Origin: Prostheceraeus crozeri
Lineage: Eukaryota > Platyhelminthes > Polycladida > Euryleptidae
DNA: 64,000 nt
NCBI GenBank assembly: GCA_907163375.1
Contig: CAJQUW010008688.1
Location: 5,001 to 69,000 of the forward strand
Direction of reading: 5' to 3'
Part shown: positions 38,851 to 49,810 of the stretch, piece after piece
Layout of the letters: every line of letters starts with the position of its first letter
Position numbering within the stretch: the stretch's first letter is position 1
The notes under the pieces: generated by a model
Databases searched by the model: none
The model's input: the letters and a program-made list of their open reading frames with translations, nothing else
Told to the model about the DNA's origin: nothing
Program-made: the position numbers and the translations under genes

Positions 38851-41787
38851 GGCTGGGATCGTCAGGTTCACGGTTCAAGTTCTTCTGGCAAGGTTGCTCG
38901 GGTGGTACGTCGGGAGTTGGAGTGCTCGTTGCAGAGAAGTTTGCCGAGCAAGTCGTAAGCGTGAAGAGAGTCAACGAGAGGATTCTAGTGGTTAAGCTGG
39001 TGATGGGTCATCGCATCGCCAATGTCATCTCAGCCTATGCGCCACAATCTGGAAGGAGTATTGCCGAGAAACTGCAGTTCTGGGACCTGATGCATGAAAC
39101 TGTTAGTGACATACATTCTTCTTGGAGGAGACTTAAATGGACATGTGGGAAGCACCGCTGATGGTTTCGATGGCGTCCATGGAGGATTTGGGTATGGTGT
39201 GAGAAACACAGAAGGAGAGAGCATTCTGGAGTTCGGAAGTGCGACTCAAATGGTGGTGTGCAACACATTCTACAAGAAGTCTACTAATCATCTAATTACG
39301 TATGCCTCAGGAAATGCTTGCAGCCAGATAGATTATGTGATGTTGAGGAAGGAGGATCGGAAGACCGTAAAAGATGTGAAGGTGATTGCAAGTGAAGAAT
39401 GTGTGTCTCAGCACCGTCTTGTCGTAGCCGACATCGAAATGAGAACAAGAGTGAAGTTGAAGAGGAAGTTTGTGCCAAAACTGAAGGTTTGGGAACTGAC
39501 GAAGCCAGAGATCGGTGCCGCTTTCCTAGAGCTGGTCAGCAAGAGAGAACGCGAGGTCACTGATGCGTCCGGTGTGGAGATGAAATGGAAGGGCATGAAG
39601 CAAGTTTGGCTCCAAACAGCTGATGGAGTGTGTGGGCGCACGAAAGGGCCAGCGAGGCACAAGGAGACATGGTGGTGGTGCGATGAAGTAGCACATGCGG
39701 TGGAGTTGAAGCGCAGTCTGTGGTTGAAATGGAAAAAGTCGGGCACCAACGAAGATCTTGAAGCCTACCGGACAGCGAAGCGGAGTGCACGCAGAATGGT
39801 GTGGAACGCACAGGAGGAAAAGCGTAAAGAGCTGGCACAGCAAATGACGAACGAGAAGGGGAAGAAGACATTCTTCAAAGTTGCAAAGAAAAAAGCGAGG
39901 GAAAGTAGAGATGTGATCGGCCCAACATGCATGAAAAATGAGCACGGAGACATAGTTGCGACGAAAGAAGAGGTGATGACAGTTTGGAAGCAGCATATGG
40001 AAAGGTTGATGAACATCGAGAATGATTGGGATGGCGTTGCAGAAAGTGACCCCGTTCAAGGACCGTGTTGTCGGCTTGAAATTTCAGAGTTCGAAAGTGC
40101 TTTGAAAGAGTCATCTCTGGGCAAAGCGGCTGGTCCTTCTGGTGTGACAGTGGAGATGATGACGGCATGTGGAGCCCTCTCTTCGAAGTGGCTAGCCAGT
40201 TTGTGCAATGCAATTCTTGAGGAAGGTCAAATTCCAGCTGACTGGAAGATGAGTATGCTGATACCAATCTTCAAAGGAAAGGGCGATCCCCTCTGTTGTG
40301 GGTCGTATAGAGGGATAAAGATAACAGAACATGCATTGAAAATATACGAACGAGTGTTGGAGAGGCGGATCAGAGCGCAGGTTGATATCGACTCGATGCA
40401 GTTTGGATTCATGCCCGGGAAGGGAACTACTGATGCGATTTTTATCGTTAGGCAGCTCCAGGAGAAGTGTTTGGCGAGGAAGTCCGATTTGTATCTCTCC
40501 TTTGTTGACCTAGAGAAGGCATTCGACCGGGTGCCAAGGAAGATTGTGATGTGGTCTCTCCGAAGATCTGGAGTTGAAGAATGGCTAGTGAAGGCTGTGA
40601 TGGCTCTGTATACAGATGCGAGGACATCAGTGGCGTTCGGTGGAGGCGGGAGCGACAGCTTTGAGGTGACCGTGGGAGTGCACCAGGGTTCCGCCCTTAG
40701 CCCTCTGCTTTTCGCTATTGTCATGGATGCAATCTTGTCGGAAACCAGAGAAGGCTTGCCTTGGGAAGTTCTCTTTGCTGACGACTTGGTGATCATGGCA
40801 AGGAGCGAGGCGGAACTCATGGAGAAAGTTGTGAAGTGGAAGACATGTTTGGAGGCGAAGGGTCTGAAGGTGAACAGCGAAAAGACGAAGATGATGATAT
40901 CTTCAGATGGAGCAGGCAATACAGATCGATCGGGAATCTATCCATGTAGTGTGTGCAACAAAGGAGTTGGTGCAAATTCCATAAGATGCACGGACTGCGG
41001 TAGATGGATACACAAGAGATGTAGTGGCGTGAAAGGACGCATAACATCAGCTACCGCAAGGGGATTTGCATGCAAACGATGTAAAGGTGACATATCATCA
41101 GCAACGAAGATGGGTGACGGAATAGAAGTGGATGTGGCAGGGCAGCGTTACGAAGTGGTGAACAGGTTCTGCTATCTTGGGGACATGTTGGATGGCGGTG
41201 GTGGTGCGGATGCAGCTGTGTCTACGCGCATACGTTGTGGCTGGAAGCGATTCCACGAGCTGTTACCATTCCTGGCTTCAAGAGGGACACCTCTCTGGAT
41301 GAAGGGGAAGGTTTACGAAGCCTGTGTGAGGAGCAGAATGTTGTACGGCAGTGAGACATGGGCCATGAAGACAGAAAACAAAATGAAGATGGTAAGAGCC
41401 GAAAGAAGAATGGTCAGGTGGCTTTGTGGTGTTTCCCTTCGAGATCGAATCTCCAGCGAAGAGCTCCTCCAAAGGCTTGACTTGGTTGGAGTAGAAGAAG
41501 CCATGAGAAGAAGGCGACTGCGATGGTATGGCCATGTAGTTCGGAAGCCAGATGAAGATTGGGTAAAGAAGGTGTGGAAGATCGAAATACCAGGACGGAA
41601 GATCAGAGGTCGACCTCGTACCACCTGGGAAGAAACTGTTCGTGGGGATTGCAGGAGATTGGGTCTCTGCGAGGATCTCTGCAAGGATCGTGGAAGATGG
41701 AGAACTGCCATCAGAGGAAACCGTCCAACCCAGCCAACGGCGGAAAAAAGGACGTTAAACGTATGATGATGATGATGATGATGAATC
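38850..41787 (+). mobile_element. RTE-type LINE, 5'-truncated
   Basis: It enters inside the AP-endonuclease domain and ends in a TGATGATGATG tail just after GGACGTTAAAC, the usual finish of RTE elements. Coding strand and host element run in the same direction. It is missing the start of the endonuclease and has one frameshift near 39105, so it is inactive. No clear target duplication was found. Confidence 0.85.
38922..41766 (+). pseudogene. RTE LINE polyprotein (endonuclease and reverse transcriptase)
   Basis: The first frame (38922 on) reads GVGVLVAEKFAEQVVSVKRV and NVISAYAPQSG, part of the endonuclease. After a frameshift near 39105 the frame to 41766 continues with LLGGDLNGHVG, SQIDYVMLR and SQHRLVVADIE. 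The polymerase follows with GKAAGPSGVTVEM, FMPGKGTTDAI, LSFVDLEKAFDRVPR, GVHQGSALSPLLF and FADDLVIMA. A PHD-like cysteine cluster (CSVCNKGVGANSIRCTDCGR...HKRC) follows near 40945-41030, then RRRRLRWYGHVVRK and GRPRTTW at the C-terminus. Domain order and tail fit RTE. About 940 codons remain. Confidence 0.9.
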
Positions 41788-41796
41788 ATTAGAAAA

Positions 41797-42027
41797 TTGT
41801 TTAATTCAGCTTTTAACGTCGACATTGATGACTTCGAGATTGAATTTCTTCGTAAAAGCGAGAAGCATGGTGGCTTTGTAAAACCTCAAGTAAAGGATAT
41901 TGCAAACATTCCCTTTTCGGATGTTGTTTCAAAATTGACAAGATCTCAAAAATCCTTCGGAACTACAAGAACAAAGCTGGACATCTACTGTTTTCAAGAA
42001 GATTTTAGCGGATTGTTAGTTAGGTAG
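41797..42027 (+). pseudogene. pogo-like transposase, C-terminal tail
   Basis: The frame reads FNVDIDDFEIEFLRKSEKHG, then PQVKDIANIPFSDVVSKL, and ends at TAG. An acidic -EFL-K-G---P--D...I--L pattern is the usual C-terminus of pogo/Tigger-type transposases. It follows directly after the LINE tail, in the same direction as the helix-turn-helix part at 38653. Confidence 0.65.
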
Positions 42028-42879
42028 ACAAGTTTTCTTCAAGTATGTTTTATACGCGTTATTCACATAATTTTGTGATTTTAAGATATGTACATGTAAT
42101 TTCTTAACTGTTAGTTGACTACTACACGGTTGACGTTTCTTGTAATTGATGTCCCTTATTTCTATAGCAATCATGAAGAGTCCGCGTGAATTTCACGTTT
42201 CTATTTTGTGGTCCTATCAGATTATTTTGTAAAACAAAAGCAAATTATATCAAAAACTTGTTTTGTTTCACACAACGTGTGTCACTATGGATGAGCCGCG
42301 TACCTCCATCGCATGTGTATCTAAACCAATGTTTCTCAAAGGGGTCCACTTGGACCACTAGGGGAGGAATTTAAACAGTGAGGGGAGGATTTATGGTGAG
42401 GGGGGGATTTGGGGAGGATTGAAACTACCTGAAATATCGTAGATAAAGTGCTACTAAATTTTCAGAACTCGGTTTAAAATAATGTATACATATGTGTACA
42501 ACACATAAAGTATGATGCTTTCCCTCCTACACGCGCGTACAATCGGGTGTGCGCTAGAGACACACGTTAGGCCAGTCTAGCTGCTTTGTTAGACTCTACC
42601 ATAGAAATGAATTCTTGTTACTATGCCGCCAACCGCTCATGCACAGGAATTTATTTCTATGGACTCTACCAAGTGCGTGCTGTTCTCTCGCCTATATTTG
42701 GTGCGCGACACACCTGCTTTCGTGTGTCACGTACACACACAGTCACTGTTCTCTTATGCGTCGAGAACAATTCTGATTGGCCCAAGAACTAACTGTTCTT
42801 TTCCTACTGCTTCCGATGCTGTTCTTATCCTACTGCGTCCGATTGCAGTTAACGCACGATAAGCCAATGCGTTTGTTAA

Positions 42880-45432
42880 CCCATTTACGTCCACGGTCGT
42901 CATTTGACGACAAATCTTTAAATACATATGTGATTGTATTAAACAAATATATGCATTTATATAATGAATTTCTAGTGACTTTATAAGCCATTTGATATAT
43001 TCTAGGGATCAAGATTGTTTTACTTTTAAATTATTCAATATACAAAGAACTTAAAATCGTCATAAATTCACAATTATATATTACATTAACATATTGATTC
43101 ATGATCTTTGTAATACATTTTATATAAATACAAAACTGGAAATGTGTAACGAAAATACATCAAATGAATGAATTATGAGCTCATATTTAGCTCAACTCAA
43201 CCTTTGTTAGTTACAGAAGCTGATAATTGTAGTTGTCGTCATTTGACGACCGTGGCCTTATTCGATATCACGTGCATTTTCATAAAATTAATTTTTCTTC
43301 ACACAATTTTTGCAGCTTCTATATACATGTAGCTAAGGATGAATCGTATCTTGTAAAATTCATTCTGTCGACACGCCACCGTCATGTATCTATCTCATCT
43401 GTGATTCGTTTCACTGTTTTGACTGTGTGTTTTGTCTGGGAATTCCGTCTCTCCATGCAAGCGCTGAATCATCGATCGACCAAGGTAGACGGTCTCAACG
43501 CATGACACCACTCGCCTACTCAAGTGTTAGCGTGCGCTGTCTATTTCTCTCTCGTCTGTGATATTCACAATTCGTATAGTTAGCGAATATTGCCTGTAGA
43601 CTATATGCGGAAATACATCTTCGATCTTCAAAACTGTGCATCTAAATTTGTGTGACTGAACTATGAAGAAGGCTATATCTTTGGAACAGGCTGTGGAAAT
43701 GACTACAGAAATTGACGACGACGAATTTGAAGAAACCGATATAGTTGATATAATCGAGCTTCCTCCATAGTGTGTAGATAACGTCAGTGATTTTGAGGCA
43801 ATTGACGATGACGATCTATCTCCAGAACATCAAGCTCTTCGTTGGATCATGTCCAAGAGAAACTCTTTATTGGAGCACTGATGAAAACTTTGATTGTGCC
43901 ATTGTCAGAAACTCCATGTCAAAAAATCGCTATAAGGAGATAAAGAAATACTTACATTTCAATGACAACAGCAATATTCCAGATGGATGTGATGATCGGT
44001 GCTACAAAATCCGTCCTTTGGTAGATTTATTCAACAGAAACTATCAACCATTCGGATATTTTGGATGTCAGTTTTCTGTTGATGAAAAGATAGTGGAATA
44101 TTTCGGTAGACATACTATGAAGCAATTCATCTTAGGTAAACCCACACGGTTTGGGTTTAAGGAGTGGGCCTTATGTGATGCTTCAGGATATACATACAGA
44201 TTTGAAATATACCAAGGTAGAGAAGCAATGGCGAAACAAAAGTATATGGACTGGAATCTCGGAGCAAAGGTAGTATTGAGTATGACTGAATCATGTCCTG
44301 CAGGTAGCTAAGTGTACTTTGATAATTTCTTCACGAACCTGTCTCTCATGCAGGAATTATCTAAACGAAAATTAGATGCCACTGGGACCGTGCGAATGAA
44401 TCGAATATCAAACTGCCCATTGACACCAAAACATGAATAGAAAAAGAAAGAAAAAGGTAACATGGAAGCTGCAGTGGATCAGAAAAGTGGTATAATTGCT
44501 GTAGGTTGGAAAGATAACAACGTTGTTACTGTGTTATCAAATTATTTTGGAACAGTTCCAACAACGGTGGTGAAACGGCGAATCAAAGGTATGATAACAA
44601 CCGTTCAAATGCCACAAGTTTTGAGGAAATATAACAATGGAATGTCTGGTGTCGATCTATCAGACTGAAAGACTCAACGATACAGAATTTCCATAAAGGG
44701 GAAGAAATGGTACTTCTGTCGCTTTTCACACATGTTGGATGTTGCTGTAGTTAATTCACATGAATTATATAAACTCATCAATCCAAACGACAGCAAAATG
44801 GATTTACTGGCTTTCAGAATCTCCATTACTTCATCTCTTTTGCAAGGCCAGGGTTCAATTCAACCTATCAAATTTCCAGGGATGAAGGGCAATAAATTCC
44901 CTAAAATAACCGCATCCTAAACAAACGTTCTCCATACCATCCACAGAACTACAAATGGTAAGCAAAGAAGATGTGCTGTGTGCTGTAAAACCGTTCGCAA
45001 AGAATGTTTGCAGTGTGACAAAGGTCTTCATATTGAGTGCTTTTCAACATGGCACAAAAAGTAAGCTTACTTGTCTTCTAAAAGTAACATGTCTTCTATG
45101 GTTTGCGAATTTGAATTAAATACATATATGTGTGAAATATCCATTGTTTTTGTATTTTATAAAATAATTGCAATAAGAATTCTTGACAATTAAGTAATGA
45201 TAAAAGTAGAGTACAACATAATAAAAAAATTGATGTCAATTGAAAGCTTCTAAATTTTGTGTCTTGATATCGAAAGCGTCCACGGTCGTCATTTGACGAC
45301 AATCAATTTATAGGGGTTTCACTGAGAGAATAGAAATAAATCGGTGTTTATATGATAAGAAGAAGCCATTAGTCATATTCCGACCATTTATTGAAAAAAA
45401 TACTATATACTTCGCCTCCGGACTTTAATGGG
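42880..45432 (+). mobile_element. piggyBac element pB-1
   Basis: It is flanked by TTAA on both sides (42876-42879, 45433-45436). The termini are CCCATTTACGTCCACGG on the left and CCCATTAAAGTCCGGAGG on the right in reverse. A palindromic GTCGTCATTTGACGAC occurs next to the left terminus (42896-42911), in inverted setting at 43236-43251, and near the right end (45286-45301). At 2,553 bp it carries a single transposase gene in several frames, and it lies inside hAT-2 upstream of the hAT transposase. Confidence 0.92.
43663..45064 (+). pseudogene. pB-1 piggyBac transposase pseudogene
   Basis: The ATG at 43663 starts MKKAISLEQAVEM, then an acidic stretch and a stop near 43770. The central part (43800-44311) has KKYLHFNDNSN, then VDEKIVEYFGRHTMKQFILG with the first catalytic Asp, then LGKPTRFGFKEWALCD. 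A stop follows, then VYFDNFFTN with the second Asp, a stop in the middle, and MSGVDLSD with the third. The C-terminus has a cysteine-rich domain (CAVCCKTVRKECLQCDKG). Compared with pB-2 about 80-90 residues of the N-terminal part are missing near 43800-43850. Several stops make it inactive. Confidence 0.85.
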
Positions 45433-45521
45433 TTAATTAGATCCTTCCGCACATAGAGTTCGCATTTCTTCAGTCAATTTGAGACAAAAACTGAGCCAGT
45501 TTATGTTGTGATTTCTTTACA

Positions 45522-47333
45522 ATGCCAAAACGCAAGGATGTAGATCAATTGTCATCAGACAGTAAAAGGAAAGTTCGCCAATATTCCACGGACTACTTGA
45601 AATTTGGATTTATCAGTGATGTTTCTGACCAAACAAGACCGTACTGTTTGTTGTGCTACAGATCATTTTGCAATGACTCAATGTGGCCAGTGAAGCTCGA
45701 TGAACATATTACAAAAGTTCATCCCGAGCACCGGAACAAGCCCCTCGATTATTTTAAACGCCTCCGGGATAAATCGTTAAAATCAAAAGAGCAGAAACTA
45801 GAATTGCTGTTTAAATCTGCAACCAATTTAACTGACCGCGGCCTCCAAGCAAGTTACGAACTCAGTTATCTCCTCGGAAAGCAAGGCCGACCCCACACTG
45901 AACTGCTGAAGCCGGCCTTCGAAATCTTCCTGCGTACGATGCAGGAGAGTAAACAGGCCCAACGGGAACTTGCTGCGTTGCCTCTTAGCAATGATACCGT
46001 TCGACGTCGGATTGATGAAATCGCGGATCATCTTCAGTCGAAATTGGTGAAAGTCCTTCAAAAAAACAAATTCTCTCTCGCCCTCGACGAAACAACGGTG
46101 CGAGACAGTGAGTGCCTTCTACTTGCTTACGCCAGGTTCCAACTCAACTCAACGTTTGTGGAGGAGATGCTGTTTTGTGAATCATTAAAAACCACTTCTA
46201 CCGCCGGGGATATTTATAGTGTTGTAACCTTTCTGGATTCTAATGAAATTCCAATCTCAAACATCGTTTCCACTGCTGCCGATGGTGCTCCCACCATGAT
46301 GGGACGTAGGAATGGTGTGTTGAAACTTCTCAAAGATGATTACCCTGAGATGATCACCGTGCACTGTGTTCTTCACAGAGAGAATTTGGCGGCGCAGGGC
46401 CTAACTCCGGAGCTCAACGATGTGATGAAAAAGTGCATAAAAGTGATCAACTTCATCAAATCTCATCCGAAAACTGAGAGACTCTTGAAGGTTTTCTGTG
46501 AAGAAATGAACGAGGATTATGTGCGTCTTCTTCTTCACACACAAGTGAGGTGGCTATCCAAAGGGAAGTGTCTCGAGAGATTTGTGGTGTTATACGACAC
46601 AATTGTAGAATTCGGTGCTGATCGCGAACTTTTTCAGTTTCTTGAATCTGAAGAAACAAGATATCTCATCTGCTATATGGCTGACATTTTCGGCAAGCTG
46701 AATGTTTTGAATAAAGACCTTCAAGGATCAAATAAGACGATGATGGACAGTAAGACCAAGATCTGTGGATTTATTTCAAAGTTGGCATTTTGGAGGTCTC
46801 AGATCTCTCGTGGTAATTTTTCTCAGTTTGCTCATTTGAGTCAATGCCAAGTTTCAGATAACGCAGTGGAAATCATCAATCGCCATCTCTCTGCACTCTC
46901 AGACGACTTAAACTCCAGATTCACGGATTTAAAATCAATGAAATTTCCTTCCTGGATCGCTCAGCCTTTCTTATTTGACACTGACAGTGATGATATCCAA
47001 ATGATGGACCCTGACCAAGTAGACGAGCTACTGGAATTTAGAAACGATGTCAGTATGAAGGCCATTCATTCAGCAAAAGGTCAGATAATGTGGTTGGACA
47101 CAGACATGAATGAAAAATATCCAAAGTTGGCCACTGAGGCACAGCAGACTCTTCTACCCTTCCCAACGACTTATATAGTTAAGTGTGCTTTTAGCGCTGT
47201 CGCTGATTTGTTGACGAAAAAGAGAGGTGGTCTGGATATTTCTGTTCGAGGAGATCTTCGTGTAAAGTTGACCAGTTTTTCTCCAGATATTTCGGCTTTA
47301 GTGTCCAAGCACCAGGCTCATGGTTCTCACTAG
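45522..47333 (+). CDS. hAT-2 transposase, unbroken, catalytic Glu replaced
   Basis: 603 residues from an ATG to a TAG, with no stop or frameshift. It starts with a nuclear-style basic stretch and a BED-like zinc finger (YCLLCYRSFCND...LDEHITKVHPEH). The first catalytic Asp is in LALDETTV (residue 189) and the second in TAADGAPTMMG (residue 254). The C-terminal dimerisation block reads FPTTYIVKCAFSAVADLLTK, then a GDLRVKLTSFSPDI segment. In relatives such as ZBED5/SCAND3-type proteins the block reads TYLVERGFS, so the third acidic residue is Lys554 here. The protein may therefore bind DNA but not cut. Alternatively the alignment of this residue is off by one. Confidence 0.9.
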   Translation: MPKRKDVDQLSSDSKRKVRQYSTDYLKFGFISDVSDQTRPYCLLCYRSFCNDSMWPVKLDEHITKVHPEHRNKPLDYFKRLRDKSLKSKEQKLELLFKSATNLTDRGLQASYELSYLLGKQGRPHTELLKPAFEIFLRTMQESKQAQRELAALPLSNDTVRRRIDEIADHLQSKLVKVLQKNKFSLALDETTVRDSECLLLAYARFQLNSTFVEEMLFCESLKTTSTAGDIYSVVTFLDSNEIPISNIVSTAADGAPTMMGRRNGVLKLLKDDYPEMITVHCVLHRENLAAQGLTPELNDVMKKCIKVINFIKSHPKTERLLKVFCEEMNEDYVRLLLHTQVRWLSKGKCLERFVVLYDTIVEFGADRELFQFLESEETRYLICYMADIFGKLNVLNKDLQGSNKTMMDSKTKICGFISKLAFWRSQISRGNFSQFAHLSQCQVSDNAVEIINRHLSALSDDLNSRFTDLKSMKFPSWIAQPFLFDTDSDDIQMMDPDQVDELLEFRNDVSMKAIHSAKGQIMWLDTDMNEKYPKLATEAQQTLLPFPTTYIVKCAFSAVADLLTKKRGGLDISVRGDLRVKLTSFSPDISALVSKHQAHGSH

Positions 47334-47923
47334 TCCTGATTTCTTGGTCTCCTGGTAAGATAATTAACTATTTTGGTTTGTTGTTCTGGTTTTCTTAATT
47401 GTATGATGATGGATCAAATGGATTTACAGTGTTATGGTTTATGTCATGAACTTTATGATAAAAAGTCGTAGTTTTTTTTAATTTTTGTGATGGGGAGGAT
47501 GTGAGAAAATCTGAAGGCCTAGGGGAGGATTTTTATGAAGACTTTGAGAAACACTGATCTAAACATTTAAGGTCTCTACAAGGCAACCTAATCACTTCAT
47601 AGACAGACATAGAAGTTCAGAGAGTTCTTATAGATAAAATATATTTGGATGGACCATTTCTCCTGCGCGGTCTATTTCTCCTTACTATGATGGTCCATTT
47701 CTCCCAACCGTATGACCATTTCTCCCGACTTAGCAATACTTCATTAAAAAGGGTGTGGCAAGAAAACTTTTTGAAATCTGCTCACTTAAATCATACCTCT
47801 ATTTAAATGATACCTCAGAGAATTCTCACACAAAATTTGAAGTACATATCTAAAAAAACTCTGGTACATAGAGACAGAAGAGTGAAAATTTGAAATGCTG
47901 GGCCATTTCTCACTTCTCTCCCC

Positions 47924-48486
47924 TATCCTAGTTGTCATCTACCTCAACCATTTATGTGCGATGAACTCCTGTGTGCTGGACGTTTTTTGTAGTCAGCATA
48001 AATGCACTTGTAGTATTACACGTAGATAGCGAAGAAGAATAACCCCTTTTGTATGCCCACAGAAGTCGTTTTCTCTCTATGTATCCCCGTGTGTGACCTA
48101 TAGGTCTACATACACAACATCAGCAATCACATGATATCATACCGGTAGACCTACCAAGTAGTAATGTAATACATTACATGTAAGCCTCCAATTAGATCGG
48201 CCTGTATTATGACAAACTTTTTCACAGTGTACTGTACATGTAGTCCTTTTGTAGTCTAGGCCGGTACACGTACAGTACATGGTACATGGTACACAGTACT
48301 ACGGTACATGGCATCGATGTGTGCTACCTTCTATAATAACATGAACGTTTATGTAGGCCCTTCATTCAGCTCATTTGACTTGCACATACAGCTTTACATG
48401 TACAATATAGGCTTGCTGATTACTCTTTTATGATGCCTAATGAGCCAATACTATGTAGTTCTTACGATGCTTCTTTTATTTTGCAG
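47924..48486. other. Remaining intron of pB-2
   Basis: Sequence between the pogo-like element and the acceptor TTTTGCAG at 48479-48486. It contains a low-complexity run of GTACATG words (48230-48312). No gene. Confidence 0.7.
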
Positions 48487-49810
48487 ATGAAAATGATCTA
48501 GAGGACGTGGATCCTGTTGACGTTGCTGGTGAGGTGGAGGTTTTTGGTCTACCGGAAATCACTGATGAGGAAAATTCGACATCTGCAAGTGGAAGATTAC
48601 ATAATCGTTGGAGAAAAATTGACTCATATCGTGTTGATATAGCATCATCATCGCCTGATAATCTTAGTGATACGCATAGTGATCTTCTAATGAAAAATCC
48701 AATTGAGTTATTTGAGCTTTACTTTGATAACAGTTTCCTCGGAGAAATTGTTGAAATGACGAACAGATATGCTCTCCAAAAAGAGTCAGACTTTGTCACC
48801 TCAGTTGATGAGCTGAAACGATTTTTCGGTATTTTGTTGATAAGTGGTTACCACTGCCTTCCATACGAGGATGCTTACTGGTCGACTGCGGCAGATCTCA
48901 GTTTTCCTTTGGTAGGCAGGATCATACCGCGCGATCGATTTCGCAAATTGAAAAGATTTTTACACTTTGTTGACAATACCAGCTAGATTGCAACGACAAA
49001 TACGCAAAAATTCGCCACTTGTACGAGGAAATAAACAAAAAGCTGATGTAATTCGGTACTTTTACCGAAGATCTAAGCATAGATGAAAGCATGGTGCCTT
49101 ACCATGGACGGCAGTCAGGGCGGATGTTCATTCGTGGAAATCCAATTAGATTTGGTTATAAGATCTGGGCAACAACCAGCACGGATGGATATCCATTCAA
49201 TCTTGAGCTGCATGCCGGTAGTTCGAACAGGCAAGAGCCTCTAGGCACCGCGGTTGTCAACAGTCTGATCGAAAGTTGTGAAAATCCTGTTGAGCATACA
49301 GTCACATTCGATAATTTTTTCACCAGTCATACTCTGCTCCTTCATTTGAAATCGTTGAGTCTAAGAGCTGCTGGGACCGTGAGGGAGTCACGAACAAATC
49401 ATTGCCCAATAAGTAGCAAAGATACCAAGAAAAAAGAAAAAGGATCACTGGATTGAAGAGGTGATGGCGATGTTATATTCTGTCAATGGCGTGATAATGC
49501 CGTCGTCACTGTTGGCAGCAACTACCTAACAGTGAATCCCACCAACACGGTGAAGCGGTGGTCCCGTACAGAACACAGGTATTGAGATATATCTTCACCT
49601 TCGATTGTCGCTCATTACAATCGTAAGATGGGGGTGTCGATGTAATGGACAGATTGCTCAGCAGCTACAGACCGTCTTTGAGAACCAAGAAATGGTACTG
49701 GAATTTGTTCTCCAATGCACTGAATCTGGCAGTTGTAGCAGCGTGGCGCGTTCAGCAGCATGTACAGGGAACGAGAAATACTGTGAGCAACTTAGAGTTT
49801 CGCAGAAATG

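Larger units (their letters stand above)
42327..47556 (+). mobile_element. hAT-2, Charlie/ZBED-like, with full-length transposase frame
   Basis: A perfect 8-bp target duplication ATCTAAAC lies at 42319-42326 and 47557-47564. The termini CAATGTTTCTCAAAG (left) and CAGTGTTTCTCAAAG (right, reversed) are of the CAGTG-TTCTCAAA type widespread in animal hATs. Subterminal GGGGAGGAT words occur at both ends. It was hit by pB-1 (42880-45432); the hAT itself is about 2.67 kb, normal for an autonomous copy. Confidence 0.92.
37401..47923 (+). mobile_element. pogo-like element (Tc1/mariner superfamily), internally deleted
   Basis: It is flanked by TA on both sides (37399-37400, 47924-47925). The terminal inverted repeats of about 24 bp both start GGGGAGAGAAGTGAGAAATG, with one difference in the next four bases. 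Subterminal copies of GGTCCATTTCTCC in both orientations lie at 37405-37440, 37772-37850 and 47650-47730. It encodes a Psq-type helix-turn-helix and a C-terminal tail but no DDE core between them. It hosts an RTE LINE (about 38850-41787) and hAT-2 (42327-47556). Without these it would be about 2.4 kb. Confidence 0.85.

Noticed and set aside
39296-41825. Many minus-strand frames opposite the RTE LINE, up to 230 codons
   Set aside because: They mirror the LINE coding strand and carry no motif of their own.
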